64,000 nucleotides of DNA from Doryteuthis pealeii (taxonomy: Eukaryota > Mollusca > Cephalopoda > Myopsida > Loliginidae). The stretch covers positions 75,889,611-75,953,610 of the forward strand of contig CM042150.1 in assembly GCA_023376005.1 (NCBI GenBank). Reading direction: 5' to 3'. The notes beneath the pieces were generated by a model. The model had not been told where the DNA came from and searched no databases. It was given only the letters and a program-made list of their open reading frames with translations. Position numbers and translations under genes: made by a program. Positions 45,601 through 57,780 of the stretch are shown one piece after another; position 1 is the stretch's first letter; each line of letters opens with the position of its first letter.

Positions 45601-46790
45601 ACTAGTAGTGATAGAATAATAATGATTATAACAGCATAAAATAATTATATTAATTCACAAAATGTCTATCAGTCACCTATCCATACCACTAAAGCTTCAC
45701 AATTTTAACCAAACTTTCAAGAATGTTTATGGTCATAACTCAAATAATTTTAAACTGTATTCAGCCAGGATTATTTAATTTTAACCCCTCAAAAGGAAAT
45801 TACTTTTTATGCCAATAAAACATTAAATGATAACAAAGTACTGATTATTTCAGAGGAGATTCAAAGTAAGACACTTGAAATTTTAAAAAAAAAAGACATT
45901 CTTTGCAAAGCTTGAAGGAAGAGGAGATTTATTTAACAGGAAAGTAAGATTTACCTATTTATCTAATTGTCTACTTATTAGTTATATCTAATTATATTTA
46001 AAAAAATTGGTATAAATTATTTTACTAAAAAAATATATAACTTACATAAACTTCATTTTTTGTCAAATTTAACATTTACATAATCTATGCCTTTATTTGT
46101 AAACTATTCGTTTTAACAATCTAAGATTTAGAAATATTTTCATCTGAAGATTTGTTTACATGTGGAAACAACATGAAACCTTACAATTGAAACCTCACAA
46201 TTTTGTATGAATTCTACCAAGTTAAAGACAGTGAGCTTACACAGACTAAAATAAAATTAAAAGAAACAAAAAATCATCTTCATTGACACTTAAGTTATTT
46301 TTAGTAGATTTAACTATAAAATTAACATTAACTCTAAAACGGTCTAATTCTATGTTACTAAGGAAAATTGGTTTTCCTTCTTTTGTTTGTGATTTATTTA
46401 TAATTTACATCTTTCTAATAAAACCAAGAAAAAGTGGCATTTAAAAAATTTAAATTATGATTTGATAAAGGGTCAACACGAATAAAGATTAGTTATAATT
46501 TCTGGTAGATAATTTATGTGACTGAAACTTAATTAATCTTTCACTGATGTCACTACCCTATAATAATCAGCTTTCCCTATGTAATATGTCTGCTATGGTG
46601 CCATACATCACTTTAACAAGTTGGAAATTATGTAAGACATGTTTACTTATTTTTATCATCTTATTTATAAGTTTATGAACATCACTGACAATTTTGAAAG
46701 CCACAAGTACTGCTAGTTATAATAATATATGATAATAAGATAAAATATTATAACAATATAAAATAAAATAATAATATAAGCCCTGTAGTA
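45601..46790. other. AT-rich non-coding DNA
   Basis: No feature recognised. Confidence 0.45.
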
Positions 46791-46794
46791 GAAA

Positions 46795-47860
46795 TCACAT
46801 CAAATGAATAAACACCCTTGAAAAATACTCTGAACCATTCTTAAAATGGACAAGAAAACTGATGACAATGCACAAGGCATTACACCTGAGAGATGATATA
46901 GACAAACTATATGTCAAAAAAAAAAAAGAGAAAGAGGCCTTGCCAGCAATGATCATTACATAGATGCAACAAGGAATACACTTAGAAGAGTAAAGAAAAA
47001 CTAATAACAACAGCCAATAACAGCAATTGCAGTATATGGACAAACAGAAAAGCAAGAAAAACTAGAAAACAGAAATGGAAGAAAAACAACTATATGGATA
47101 TTTCAAATGACAAACTGGGGAGATAGCACATGAAGACTGTAACTGAACATGTCTAAGAAACCTCAAAAGAGAAACTGAATCTCTTATAATAGCAGCACAA
47201 AGGACCAAATATATAAAAGTGAAAGAACATAATATGCAAAGAATAATAAATGTAAGTTATGTGGAGACAGATAAAATGGTTGATTGCATAATAAGTGAAT
47301 GCAGCAAACTAGCACAAAAGAAGTACAAGTCTAGACATGATTGGGTGGGAATTGTGCAATAGATTAAAATCTGATCATACTACAAGATGGTATATACACA
47401 AACCAGAATCCATCCTAGAGAATGAGATAGATAAAATTCTCTGGGATTTTGAGAGACAAATGGATCAATAATAATCTCGGTTGGAAGTCCAAACTTAGTA
47501 TTGATTAACAAGAAAAAAAGAACTGATCATCTAATGGATTTATCTGTTCTAGTAGACCAGCAAGTGAAAATGAAAAAAAGTGAATAAACAGAGACATACT
47601 TGGACCTAGTGATAAAAGTAGAAAATCTGTGAAACTTGAAGGTGATGGTGATACCAATTGTAATTGGTACCGTTAGAATGGTCTCAATGTGTTTGGAAAA
47701 AAGACTGGAGGAATTTGAAATTAGTGAAAGAATGTATAAAAAAGGCTGGAGGAATTGGAAATCAGAGGAAGAATTGAGACCATCTAGACCACAGCATTGT
47801 TAAGATTGGTTAGAATACTCAGAAGAATCCTGGAGAAGCAATAATAGAACTCTTTGGGAT
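46795..47860 (+). pseudogene. R2-like LINE, long decayed C-terminal region
   Basis: Ordered plus-strand blocks: 'LKWTRKLMTMHKALHLRDD' and 'IDKLYV' (46840-46915), 'GEIAHEDCN' (47120), 'LKRETESLIIAAQRTKYIK' (47165-47220), then 'YVETDKMVDCIISECSKLA' and 'QKKYKSRHDWVG' (47260-47350), which is the zinc-knuckle-like segment. The C-terminal module follows with 'PIVIG' and 'LEKRLEEFEI' (47655-47730). The 'LEEL' module appears twice (about 47700 and 47750). Many stops mean a dead copy. Intact homologues carry an RT upstream, absent here. Clade label is tentative. Confidence 0.78.
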
Positions 47861-49130
47861 CCTCACACTGGACACACCCCTATGATAATAAACTTTCCAT
47901 GTATAAAACGTCTTTTATGATGCCATACAACCCTGTAACATAGTGAATTACATAACACATGTACTTTTATGACTGTATCTTCTTATTTTATCTGTATATT
48001 AACTGCTAAATAGATGAGTCATTAGTGGCATCAGAACCAGACTAGAATATCAGTTTTATTCATTTTATGGGTGTATTTACTGGTGAATACAAAATTTAGT
48101 GGATTAAATTCAAATATATTGCATTTTGTTCATACTATATTTTTGTTAACTTTTTGATTATTGTATAGCATTGATTTTCTGTCACTTTTATATTGAACTT
48201 CTCTGTTTGACAAAGGGAAGGAAATTGCCTTTTAACATTGGCATATTTTAAAAATAAATTTTCTAATCATATCACTTTCATTCCTTTTAAATAAGTTGCT
48301 TAAAGGCTGCTATTAAACTTAATGACAGGTCACTTTCTATTCATAGAAATTATGTTTTAATTTTTTGAAAAATGACTAAATTCCAATAGTGATGAAGCAT
48401 TGACTAATTCATTAAAAAATAAGAGACCAGAACTTCAGAAGACTTTCATCCACTATGAAATTTTATCATTTTGCTTGCTTATTTTTTCTAATTTACTTTA
48501 GTTCAAAGCTAAAAACATTGGACGAAGAAAAGCCAAATAAGTTAATGATACAGATAAAATAGACATATATTGTGATTAGTAACCTTTTCTTTAATTTCAT
48601 AAGATTAATTAATTACATTGTTTAGCATATCATACATTTAGTAAGTAAACTTAAAAAGATTTTAAAAATTCATTTGGGCTCAAAACTAAAAAAAAAAATT
48701 AGAGGAAAAACAAAATAAAATAATTGTACTTGTGAAATAAAGCTATCATTATTCTATGAAGTAATTGATAAACTTTTCATTTCGTTTCCTCTTTCAATGT
48801 TGATATGATTTTCTTTTTAGATTAGAAGATTATTTAATTACATTATGTAACATATTATCTACTTACTGTCAAGTTTTTAAGTCATTTCATATTACGCTTT
48901 TAGAATATATAGCCACTAAAATCTACACAAAGAGTTGCCTACCTTGGTCACACATTTAAACATACAGAAATCAGATCATCATCAAGATGTACATAAATGG
49001 GGATGGCACACTTTGAAGTTGCTTTATTCTCTTTAATAGTCCTGCATTTTTGCTTAGTTTCCACAATAACCAGAATTAACTTCAGCCCTCATGCAAGTCA
49101 TAAGCATGTACTATCTTTTCACCATAACTT
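47861..49130. other. AT-rich non-coding DNA
   Basis: No gene or clear repeat recognised. Confidence 0.45.
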
Positions 49131-49134
49131 TGCA

Positions 49135-49350
49135 TATATAACTGATCTGGATTGGTAGTTTATGTTAGGGTCTCATTTATGGGTCAAATAGATAGGTTTA
49201 AAAATTATTCTTATTGGATAGATCATGTGCAAAAACTTTTAAAACTGCACAAAAAAATGTAAATATAAATATATAATGAATGTGTTTTCTCTAACCTCTA
49301 GACATAAAATAACTCTTGACAGGTTGATATGCCATTAAAATCAGATGATC
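49135..49350 (+). repeat. Repeat A copy
   Basis: 'gatctggattggtagttta', 'ttagggtctcatttatgggt', 'ataggtttaaaaattattc' and the 3' end 'aggttgatatgccattaaaa' followed by 'caatcaaa'. Confidence 0.65.
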
Positions 49351-49630
49351 AATCAAATCTATAGCATTTAGTGAAAATAACATAAGCATTTACTTTTCTC
49401 TTAAAATTTAAATTAAAAAAAAAAATCCATAATCAATTTATCAAATTAATTTTATTTCACCCTCACGATATTAGCTTTTTATTTTTTAAAGCTGGATATT
49501 TTAAGATTAAAAATGATTACATGGGTTATTAAATGCGCCTTTTTACTGAAAAAGCGATAAATCTTCTTTAACTTATTAAAGAATTATAATTTATAAATTG
49601 TAAATTATTACCATCAAGTTATATTGAAAG

Positions 49631-49800
49631 CACCAGTTCCTGCAAGATTACCAAAGTTTAGCAGTGATGAGCCTGTTCAATACTTAATTGGGTGACCACT
49701 TAAGCAACATGAGTCCTTTGTTTCTCAAAATGATTTGATTTGGCATTAAATGACCCCCCAAAAGTTGTGTATGTTATAAAGCAAAACAACCCAAAAAATT
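49631..49800 (+). repeat. 5S-headed element with repeat A-type 3' end
   Basis: Head 49631-49700: 'caccagttcctgcaagatta', 'ccaaagtttagcagtgatga', 'caatacttaattgggtgacc'. The 3' part (49738-49800) reads 'ttggcattaaatgacccccc' and 'gtatgttataaagcaaaaca', resembling the repeat A end at 2444-2490. A short 'ttgtttatcaaaataacttg' echo at 49850 suggests a partial duplication. Confidence 0.65.
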
Positions 49801-49859
49801 GGAAACTACAAGAATTGATTCAAATGTTTAGTCCTTTGTTTATCAAAATAACTTGATTT

Positions 49860-50760
49860 GGCATTACCTTTTTTAAATGAACAGAAAATTTCTTCTAATG
49901 TCTCTGTCATTCAAGAACCTATGTCCAGGATATAACTTGGGCTCCATAAGCCTGTGTTAACTTGTTGATTATTTCTGTCATATTGTCTAAAAGTTTGTCA
50001 TAGAATTTAATCTTCTTTCATTTAAAAAAAAAACTTAACCAAACAGACTTTTAATGATCCATGCTTATTCAGCTGAACCTAAATTTTGAGACGCAAACAT
50101 GAACTGAATATTTTTGCCTGTGTTCAAGATCAACATTGATCAGCTGATTTTCACTCAGTGTTGCCAACCAGAAGAAGATTTTTTAAAAAGATCTGTCTCA
50201 GTACTAATAGACATAATGAGCTTAATTATTTTGTTTTAATTATCTAAGAAGTAATGTTTTAAATTTTCACTTTCTTTTTCATTTGGCAATATTTTTTCTC
50301 CATTTCTCACCCTGAGTTAACAAGAGAAAAATTGATAAGGCTTTGGTTAATGCATTCAACCAACTATAATCTTTTCATCTCTTATTTTTAGTTATTCTGT
50401 TTTGTTAACTTTAAACACACAAGAATGAATAGTGTTGGCACAAACACAATAGTAATATTGTATCTTTTGTTTTTTTATTTTAGAATGTTTGATGTGTAAT
50501 TCTTTTGACTTCTTTTATTTTTTGATGTGAAAAACAGTGAGACATTGCTCTATTTTTGCCAAAACTTTCGTTATTATGACACCCATTAGTATTTACTTTC
50601 TGACACCTTTGCATATATATTGATGTAACCAAAATCATATTTATCTATTTATATAATAAACACTGTCACTTGTTCTGTTTTTTCTTTGTCTATTCATAAC
50701 TTCTGCTAGGATAAGAGTGTAGTATCTGTGCACCTTGCTTATGATTAGAGTATTATTTTT
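49860..50760. other. AT-rich non-coding DNA
   Basis: No feature recognised. Confidence 0.45.
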
Positions 50761-50764
50761 CAGT

Positions 50765-50895
50765 AATTCTGCCTTGAATCATACCTTTCCCAAGAGTATT
50801 AGTCCAAAAGTGAATGCAATAGCCCAACTAGAGTTTGAACTCACTTACTACAATGTCACAGTTTATCACAGTAGCCATTATGCCATGAGGACTCC
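50765..50895 (-). repeat. Repeat B fragment with well-preserved tRNA-like head
   Basis: The minus strand reads 'catggcataatggctactgt' (A-box-like) and 'gagttcaaactctagttggg' (B-box-like), then 'aatactcttgggaaaggtat' of the body. This is the clearest evidence that repeat B is tRNA-derived. Confidence 0.7.
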
Positions 50896-50979
50896 CCTTT
50901 AAGGGACAAGTTACCACCCTTAAAATTCTTAAAGTTTTGGCAAGTAGTTATTTTCAAGTGTAGCTTAATTATGGCATAA

Positions 50980-51054
50980 GGCCAGAAGAATCAGACTCAC
51001 TAACAATGGGCTGCTAATCTAGCTTGCTAACCAATACACCACGTGCGGTGCCCT
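50980..51054 (-). repeat. tRNA-like SINE head (type D)
   Basis: The minus strand reads 'gtggtgtattggttagcaag' and 'gtgagtctgattcttctggc', the counterpart of the copy at 22028. It is followed within 20 bp by a 5S-like head in the same orientation. Confidence 0.6.
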
Positions 51055-51071
51055 TAAAATGCTTACAGCAT

Positions 51072-51153
51072 CTAGTATTCCCAAATGGTCTCTCATCCAA
51101 GTACTGACCAGATTATAGGTTGCTTGACTTAGGGGATCAGATAAGAACTGGTG
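51072..51153 (-). repeat. 5S rRNA-derived SINE head, well preserved
   Basis: The minus strand reads 'caccagttcttatctgatcc', 'cctaagtcaagcaac', 'ctggtcagtacttggatgag' and 'agaccatttgggaatact'. It covers about 80 nt of 5S, including the conserved 3' stem region 'GGGAATAC'. Only the 5S 5' end is missing. Confidence 0.85.
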
Positions 51154-51339
51154 TTTTCAGCAAGGTGTGACTGTAAGCAATGACTTTTGGCTAAGTACAG
51201 TTTTCCACTTTCTACAAGTAGCTTTAATTTCCAGTTCAAAATGATTCCTAACATTTCAGTCTATGATGTCTTGATAAAGTTAAAATAAATTCTTGATACT
51301 TTTTTATGAACAGTCTTGATACCTTATGATCAACATTTT

Positions 51340-51760
51340 TTTGTGAAACATATGTGATGGAGAACGAGAAAGGAAAGGGAGCAAGACATTGTCTTGCCTG
51401 CTGGGATCGAACCCGCATCCTCCTGCATGTAAAAACAGATGCGATGTAGGAACTGGAAGGACGCGAGGTTTGACTGATGTGCCCGGATGTTTGGCTAATA
51501 TGCCCATAAAATAACAAGTGAGTCAAGCGCTGGGCAGTCAGCAGTCGGCAGCAGCAGAAGCAGTCGACGACGAAGTGCTTTTCAGTAAAGAAATGGATTT
51601 TAGTCGAACAGAAGCGAAACAAAATAGGAAATGTGATTTTGAACTGCTAAAGATTATTTCGACTACGACGACAGATTTTTCCAACCGCTAGACGAAGAAT
51701 GTGTTGACCAACAGAGGGTCTGACTTGTGAGAAGACTGAGAACTCACTTGTTTTTGGTTC
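51340..51760. other. GC-richer segment with tRNA-like B box
   Basis: On the minus strand 'gatgcgggttcgatcccagc' (51400-51420) is a good B box, but no clear A box precedes it. The plus strand 51520-51580 has CAG/CGAC-rich sequence ('gcagtcagcagtcggcagca'). The 124-codon minus-strand frame has no recognised domain. A SINE plus unknown element is likely. Confidence 0.35.
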
Positions 51761-52130
51761 CCCTTGGCAGGAGCTTGTTGATTCAAAGGTCTATTTTGCC
51801 CCATATATTCCCCCCCCTTCTATAACATATGATTGTGCATGAGCAGCACTCTATATTTCTTTTCAACTATCTCTTTTGTCTTAAACTAAAAAATCATCAC
51901 ATGGGTAAGATTTGAAGATATGAGAGACAATAAAAGCAATATGGTGTATTCTCAGATCATATTAATGGAGAGGTTTCAAAGGTCTTTCAACCAATATAAA
52001 ACTTATTGAAATAAACCTTGATTGCTCGAGACTATTTTGAAGAAAGTTAAAGTTTCATTTATTGTTTATTTCTGTCTTAGTAAATACAGCTTCAGTTTTG
52101 ATAGTTTTTGAACAGCCTTGTATAGAAACA
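51761..52130. other. AT-rich non-coding DNA
   Basis: No feature recognised. Confidence 0.4.
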
Positions 52131-52328
52131 TTCTTCAATAAAACATTATTTAATGTTTGGCAATCTGAAAATCTCTGTATTAGACGGATCTAATGACATA
52201 ATAGAAATAGAATTTTCTATTATTTCAATTTATCTTTGTCCTAAATTATTTTTAAAACAAAGATATTAGACATGGCTGTCACTTTTTGAATGCACTGGTA
52301 AACTAGTTAGTACATAAAAACTGAAGAA
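52131..52328 (+). repeat. ~200-bp direct repeat, left copy
   Basis: Starts 'ttcttcaataaaacattatt' and ends 'cataaaaactgaagaa'. It matches 52735-52934 with a 2-bp indel and a handful of substitutions. Its ends form a short inverted repeat (TTCTTCA/TGAAGAA). The copies flank 406 bp that includes a truncated SINE. Confidence 0.95.
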
Positions 52329-52625
52329 TTGCTTACGTTCAAGCTCTTGTGTAATCTTTTTATGGCAGGGTCCAAATGGTAGAGGAGGTGTCCCATATTT
52401 TCTCCAAGCGCTTTCAACCATGTCCATTATTGTCTTCAATTGGATTATTTGTTGTAGTTGTTTTTTTATATTCATTTTTGATGGGGAGTTATAGTTTGAG
52501 GTTTATTCAGTTGGGTGGGTTTATTTTTGTTTATTAGGGTGTTGCAGGTTTATTTAGTTAGGAAGGTTTATTTTTGGTGGAGATTTTATGGTTAGTGTGT
52601 TAGTTATTAAAGATGTTTGATATAT
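52329..52625. other. Spacer between direct repeats
   Basis: Contains 'gggtgggtttatttttgttt' and 'ggaaggtttatttttggtgg', a degenerate internal duplication, and the 3' side of a 69-codon minus-strand frame (52266-52475) of no recognised family. Confidence 0.4.
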
Positions 52626-52734
52626 GGCTCCGGTGTGGTTAACTCAGTCGGTAGAACATTCAGCTAGAAACCGCTAGGTTCCTAGTTTGATACCAGCCCT
52701 TGTCAACTCAGTGTGTGAGTAGTACAGGGATCTG
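52626..52734 (+). repeat. tRNA-headed SINE (type E), truncated
   Basis: 'ggctccggtgtggttaactc', 'agtcggtagaacattcagct' (A box) and 'ctaggttcctagtttgatac' (B box region) are followed by 'caactcagtgtgtgagtagt' and 'acagggatctg'. The sequence then stops exactly where the right direct repeat begins; the shared 3' body is missing. Confidence 0.8.
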
Positions 52735-52934
52735 TTCTTCAATAAAACATTATTTAATGTTTGGCAATCTGAAAATCTCTGTGTATTAGACGGATCTAAT
52801 GACATGATAGAAATAGAATTTTCTATTATTTCAATTTATCTATGTCCTAAATTATTTTTAAAACAAAGACATTAGACATGGCTGTCACTTTTTGAATGCA
52901 CTGGTAAACTAGTTAGTACATAAAAACTGAAGAA
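52735..52934 (+). repeat. ~200-bp direct repeat, right copy
   Basis: Partner of 52131-52328, with 'ctctgtgtattag' instead of 'ctctgtattag' and a few substitutions. Offset 604-606 bp. Confidence 0.95.
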
Positions 52935-53290
52935 ATCAAAATCCAATAAGATTATCAAATAAAATACATGTATAAAGATAAGAAAAGATCAATGTTCAAA
53001 TAAAGTGCAATAAATTACCATTCAATGATTAATGAGGTTTAACATAATGAGATTTTAAATCAATTTTATTCATATAAATTCATCTTAAGAAATCAAAATA
53101 CAAATCATTGTTAAAGTCGTCAAATGGTCAATATTTATTAAGAAAAAGTTGGAAAGGAAGTCAGACGTTTTTTAACAGCTTATGGTATTGTATAAAGTTT
53201 TCATTTGAATATATCTGATGATCCAGAACTTCTTTGGTTTGTATTTTATAGTTTCTATGGAAATAAATAAATATTACTTTAAATATTACT
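52935..53290. other. AT-rich non-coding DNA
   Basis: No feature recognised. Confidence 0.45.
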
Positions 53291-53292
53291 TC

Positions 53293-53327
<35 letters not shown>

Positions 53328-53330
53328 TAT
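53291..53330. repeat. (TA)n microsatellite
   Basis: A TA run with one TT interruption. Confidence 0.95.
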
Positions 53331-53387
53331 TGATCATATGAAAATCTGATCTCACTGATAAGATAAAGCAAAAATTCTTCAAAGCCA

Positions 53388-53703
53388 TATCAGTGCTACT
53401 GTATGGCTGTACATAAAAGAAAAAGCTAGGTGGGAGCTACACAAGGATGCTGCATGCTGTCTTGAATAAATCTTGGAAGTAGCACCCCTCAAGAAAGCAG
53501 CTGTATGGCTACTTTCCCCTATTACACAAGCCATCCAAATAAGATATACAAGACATGTTGGATGCTGCTGGAGAAGCAAGGATGAGCTCATAATGGACAC
53601 ACCAGTGTACGGCGACAAGCAAAATATGCATCAATCAGCTCAGTACAAATTCTGGATGCTGTGCAAAGGACCTGGCAGGGTCCATGACCAATAGGGGTGG
53701 TTG

Positions 53704-53770
<67 letters not shown>
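53388..53770 (+). pseudogene. RTE-like LINE C-terminal region ending in (GA)n
   Basis: The plus strand encodes, with frameshifts, 'ISVLLYGCT', 'GGSYTRMLHAVLNKSW', 'KQLYGYFPLLHKPSK', 'IRYTRHVGCCWRSKDELIM' and 'SMTNRGGWRKRERE'. These are the YGCTTWT, RMLRAVLN, TRHAGHCWRSKDELI and MDDRxxWRERV blocks of an animal LINE, in order. The (GA)n run at 53706-53768 lies where the 'WRERERE' end is expected, so the microsatellite grew from coding sequence. Best-preserved of the four copies. The minus-strand Ser-Leu frame is a shadow. Confidence 0.8.
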
Positions 53771-53773
<3 letters not shown>

Positions 53774-54335
53774 TATCTGTGCTACCAGTGTGACCTGATT
53801 ATGACATATAAACACTTTATTATGCTGTGTTCTGGTTTCATGACATAGAAATACAGGAACATTCTTTAATTGAAAAAATACAATGATAGGCAATATATTC
53901 ATGTATGGTAATGCAAGAGAAAAGAAGAAAAATTTGTCTAGAGGACAATTTGTGATGCAGTGATAAAAAATGAATGGCAAACAAACAACTGTTAACAAAG
54001 AAAGGTGTATTCATGAATCTTTAAAACTAGCAATTCATATAGTTGAAAATCTGTTTAGCAAACTCTTCTCTTCTGTTGGTAGTCAAAGTTGCACAAAAGA
54101 TTCACAAAAGGAAAGTGAATTTTGATGCTTAGAGAATCAACTTACTTGTGTTCATGTTTTTTATGGTAATGGAGAAAAGGAAGGTTGCTTCAGGGCGTGG
54201 CTCATAGAAGTTCTTTGGTGATTTATTTTGTGTGGTGCCCAAGTATTCTTCTTTGGACTGGTCACAGATAAAGATATAATAGGGGGTTGATGTGCAATAT
54301 GCAAGAGCATGGATATGAGTGTATTAAGGTTTCTT
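53771..54335. other. Non-coding DNA
   Basis: No feature recognised. Confidence 0.4.
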
Positions 54336-54339
54336 ATAT

Positions 54340-54670
54340 GACATGTGCTTGTGTGGAAAGAGTGTTACATAATCATTAGATACCTAATGATTATGACAAT
54401 AGTGTAGAAATCATATTAGTGCAGCTGATGGCCTTGAGAGTGAGTGACAGCATTTGACCTCACTCTGACCTTGTGTTCTGGGGATGATCGGGAGAATCGG
54501 AAGCCGATAGAAGCCCCTTCCGGTTAAGGAGTAAGCAACTCAGTCAGTTAAAGTTAGAACTTAGAAGCGAAGCTAGTAAGATGTGAGTCTCACTGCGCAG
54601 ATGTCTGGTCTGGGGGATCTACGAATAAAGTAACATCATCGTAAATCGAAGTCTTGTGGTTATTACTAAA
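54340..54670 (+). mobile_element. Possible LTR remnant
   Basis: A less AT-rich block with 'ggaagccgatagaagcccct', 'cagttaaagttagaacttag', a polyadenylation-like 'cgaataaagtaac' and 'cgaagtcttgtggttatta'. The last part resembles 36940-36970, suggesting related R-U5 regions. No second LTR, no gag/pol and no target duplication were found. Confidence 0.3.
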
Positions 54671-57600
54671 AGCTAACAATGACACAGGGCTTCTGATAAC
54701 AAGAAATCCCTATCAACAGAAACCAGACCCGAAGTCCCCAAGAAACACCACGACAAGACCAGACCAAGATAGATGATAGAAGAACAAAGCCGGCCAGAAG
54801 AGTAGACGACCAGAATAAGAAGTAAGAGAAGTATATAACAAGAGGACCATAAGTGAGGGATCAGTATGAGTTGCATGAGTTGGTGTGGTGTAGCTATAAT
54901 AGAATCTGACAATTTAGGAAAAGTCTTTATGCTGTTTTTTCTGCAGTCAGTAACATGCCTATATAGTCGCACATTTATGTGGTCAGGACTGTTGTGTAGA
55001 TATCTGTCTGTACAAATTTGCAGACAGTAATGCATTTTAGCTGGCACTGCTATAGAGTTTCATAAATGGTTAGATCAAGAGTCCACCATGTGTGTTTATG
55101 GGCTGTCAGTGTGTTAGCTGACACTGCTATGAGGAGGTGACTTCACGTTGTGGGACTAAGCCTGGAGTCTAGTCACTAGTTATTGCCACCCTGGCTCACT
55201 GAAAGAAAGAGAGAGGAAATTTTAGAGTATTTATGTGATTCAGAGGCCCTGTTTGTAGTGCCTTCCACCTGACTTGAAGATGTCATATGACCTACCCTCC
55301 ATCACATCACTTAGAGTAAGCAGTCATCTGGTGTCTAGTGTGGTCACATAATGTTGTATATTTTTACCTAGACTAAAGAGTCAGGAATCATAATAAAGTT
55401 TGACTCAGAGTGTAACAATGTAGACAGTTTGATAGCATAGGAGAAGTTGAATTTTCTTTTCTTTTCTTTTCTTTATTTTTGGCTTCTAGATATTAAAATT
55501 TCTAAGTTTATAAATTAAGATTATCTCGATAATTTGAAATAAGAAAGTCGGGTATTCATACTGAATCTATCAACTTATGTTAATTCGCTGTTAAAAGTAA
55601 GGAAAGATATTTATTGAAATAAATGTATATGGAGAAAACAGTACAGACATATACAGATATAGAAAGATGGAAGCAGACTGATATAGAGATGGACAGAAAC
55701 AGAAATAGTTAGAAATAGCCAGAGGCAGAAACAAACCAATATAAAGAGAGACTGACCAAAACAGAGACAGACAGACAGACAAGACACAGACAGACAGACA
55801 AGCAAAGATAGTAATCAGTAACAAGTCATTATCTCAGGTAGTAATTTATCTTTTGTCACTTGTGTAATTATGTTTTGTGTTTCCTTTAATGACTCATTTT
55901 TCTGACCACTCATTAAAACCTCACACCCTATTTTTTATTACCAAAATACTTGATAATGCTGTAGCATCAAATGAATAAACTAGTAAATTTTCTGATCAAT
56001 ACCAATTTTGAATTGATCAAAGAAAAAGTGATCTAAATGAGCAGAAGGATTTTGCCTTAAAGAATTTACCATTTTTGTACTTTATCAAAGAATAAACACT
56101 GGAATATCCTATATCAACTGAATCATCACAAAGACTTTTGGTTTACAAATAAAATTAAATGTATCAACTTAACTCTTCTGCACTGTATTGTATTTTTCAA
56201 TATAAAACTTATTCCCAATATTATCCAGTTAATCTAGGGAGGTCCAAAACTGATGCACGCAGTTTTTTCCTTGAAATTTAAAATGATTTAAAAATATTAA
56301 AATAGATTCTTTCATAAAAAAACATAGTTTTAATTACTAGATAAAAACATAAGATTAATCATAATTAAAAGGAAAAATGCATATTTTCCCATTCAAACCC
56401 GTTTTAAAATATTTAAGACAATTATCTTTTCAATTTTTAAAAATACAGCAAATTTTTTAAAATCCGCCATTCAAATAAAAACTCAATCTCCAATTTTAAA
56501 AATCTCCCCAAAATCAATTAATCTAAATAGAAACTATTTATTAAACAAAATTGTTTATTTAATTGTCAATTAACTGAATTTTTAAAAATTACTGTTTATC
56601 TTAAAATAGAAAGAAAATACATTAATTTGATATGACATATTGGATAATTTTCACCTCTGCAGATGTCAACAAACTGTTAGTGATCATCTTTTTAGATTTA
56701 TGAATGACTAAAAAGAAACTATCATGTAATACATTAATTTGGTTTTGGTTTTAAAAGTATCTTCAACTTAAACAAAATAATTGCATAATCATATTTTATT
56801 AATATTCGGATTGATCCATTGCAATAATGAGTCCTTTGTTCATTGTCTGTGTCCACCTTCATTGGTGATATGTTTAGTATTAAAATAATTAAGCCTCTGA
56901 CTTGATTATAATTTGTTCAAAATAGCAGATTTTACGTTACATAAACTAATAGATTTGTTCATCCCATTTTATTGAAGCATTAAACACAAGCATAATTAAG
57001 AATTAAGTGTAGTATCTGCAGCTGTAAGACATGAATTGATATTTCAACTTTACAAATAGCAACATATTCTTAACTCACTCTGGACAGATAGGAAATATTG
57101 GATAATCTTGACACTTAAGTTTGTTGTGAGTACCACAAACTTTCCTAATGTGGCCCTGTAGATACAGGTTCTTTTTCAGACTAATGAGAAACCATATACT
57201 CAAGATTTCTGAAAGACATACGAAAACATGACTGGACTATCAAAACTGCAATTACAATGAGAAATGCAGGATAAAGAAGGATTCCCTTTCTCTCACTGGA
57301 TGGAGATGATCCTGGGCAGCCAACCTGATGTAATAGAGGATGGGGAATAGTTACATTGACAATATGTTGGGAATGTCTTTTGTATATATATAGATAATAT
57401 ATATATATATCACTTGTCTCCAGAAGGAACTTCTATATAGAATGGTAATTGCCCATCTCTGTGTAGTGGACATTTCTGGTAACCAAAATACAAGAAGATT
57501 ATTTAATTATAAAAAAGGCAGTCTAATGATAGAGTAGAAATGGACTTTTTTCTTATATTTTGGTTCTGAGTTATTTTCAGCTCCTGGATATAAACATTTA

Positions 57601-57700
57601 TAAGTTTAGAAATAAACTTTAGATTATCCTGATAATTTGAAATAAGTTCAGTATTTTCTAATCAATGAAAGGTTAGATATGAAAAATACATCTGTGGCTA
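54671..57700. other. AT-rich non-coding DNA
   Basis: No gene recognised. A (CAGA)n-like stretch lies at 55760-55800 and a (TTTTC)n at 55453-55475. The 124-codon minus-strand frame (54673-55047) and frames at 55591-55824 have no support. Confidence 0.45.
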
Positions 57701-57780
57701 AATTTCTTGCCTTTTGCTAAGATCTGAATCAGACAGACAGACAGACACTTATTATTCTTTGTGATATTTTTATCTTTCAG

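Noticed and set aside
53379..53618. Minus-strand Ser/Leu-rich ORF
   Set aside because: It is the antisense of the LINE C-terminal blocks on the plus strand (RMLHAVL, TRHVGCCWRSKDELI).
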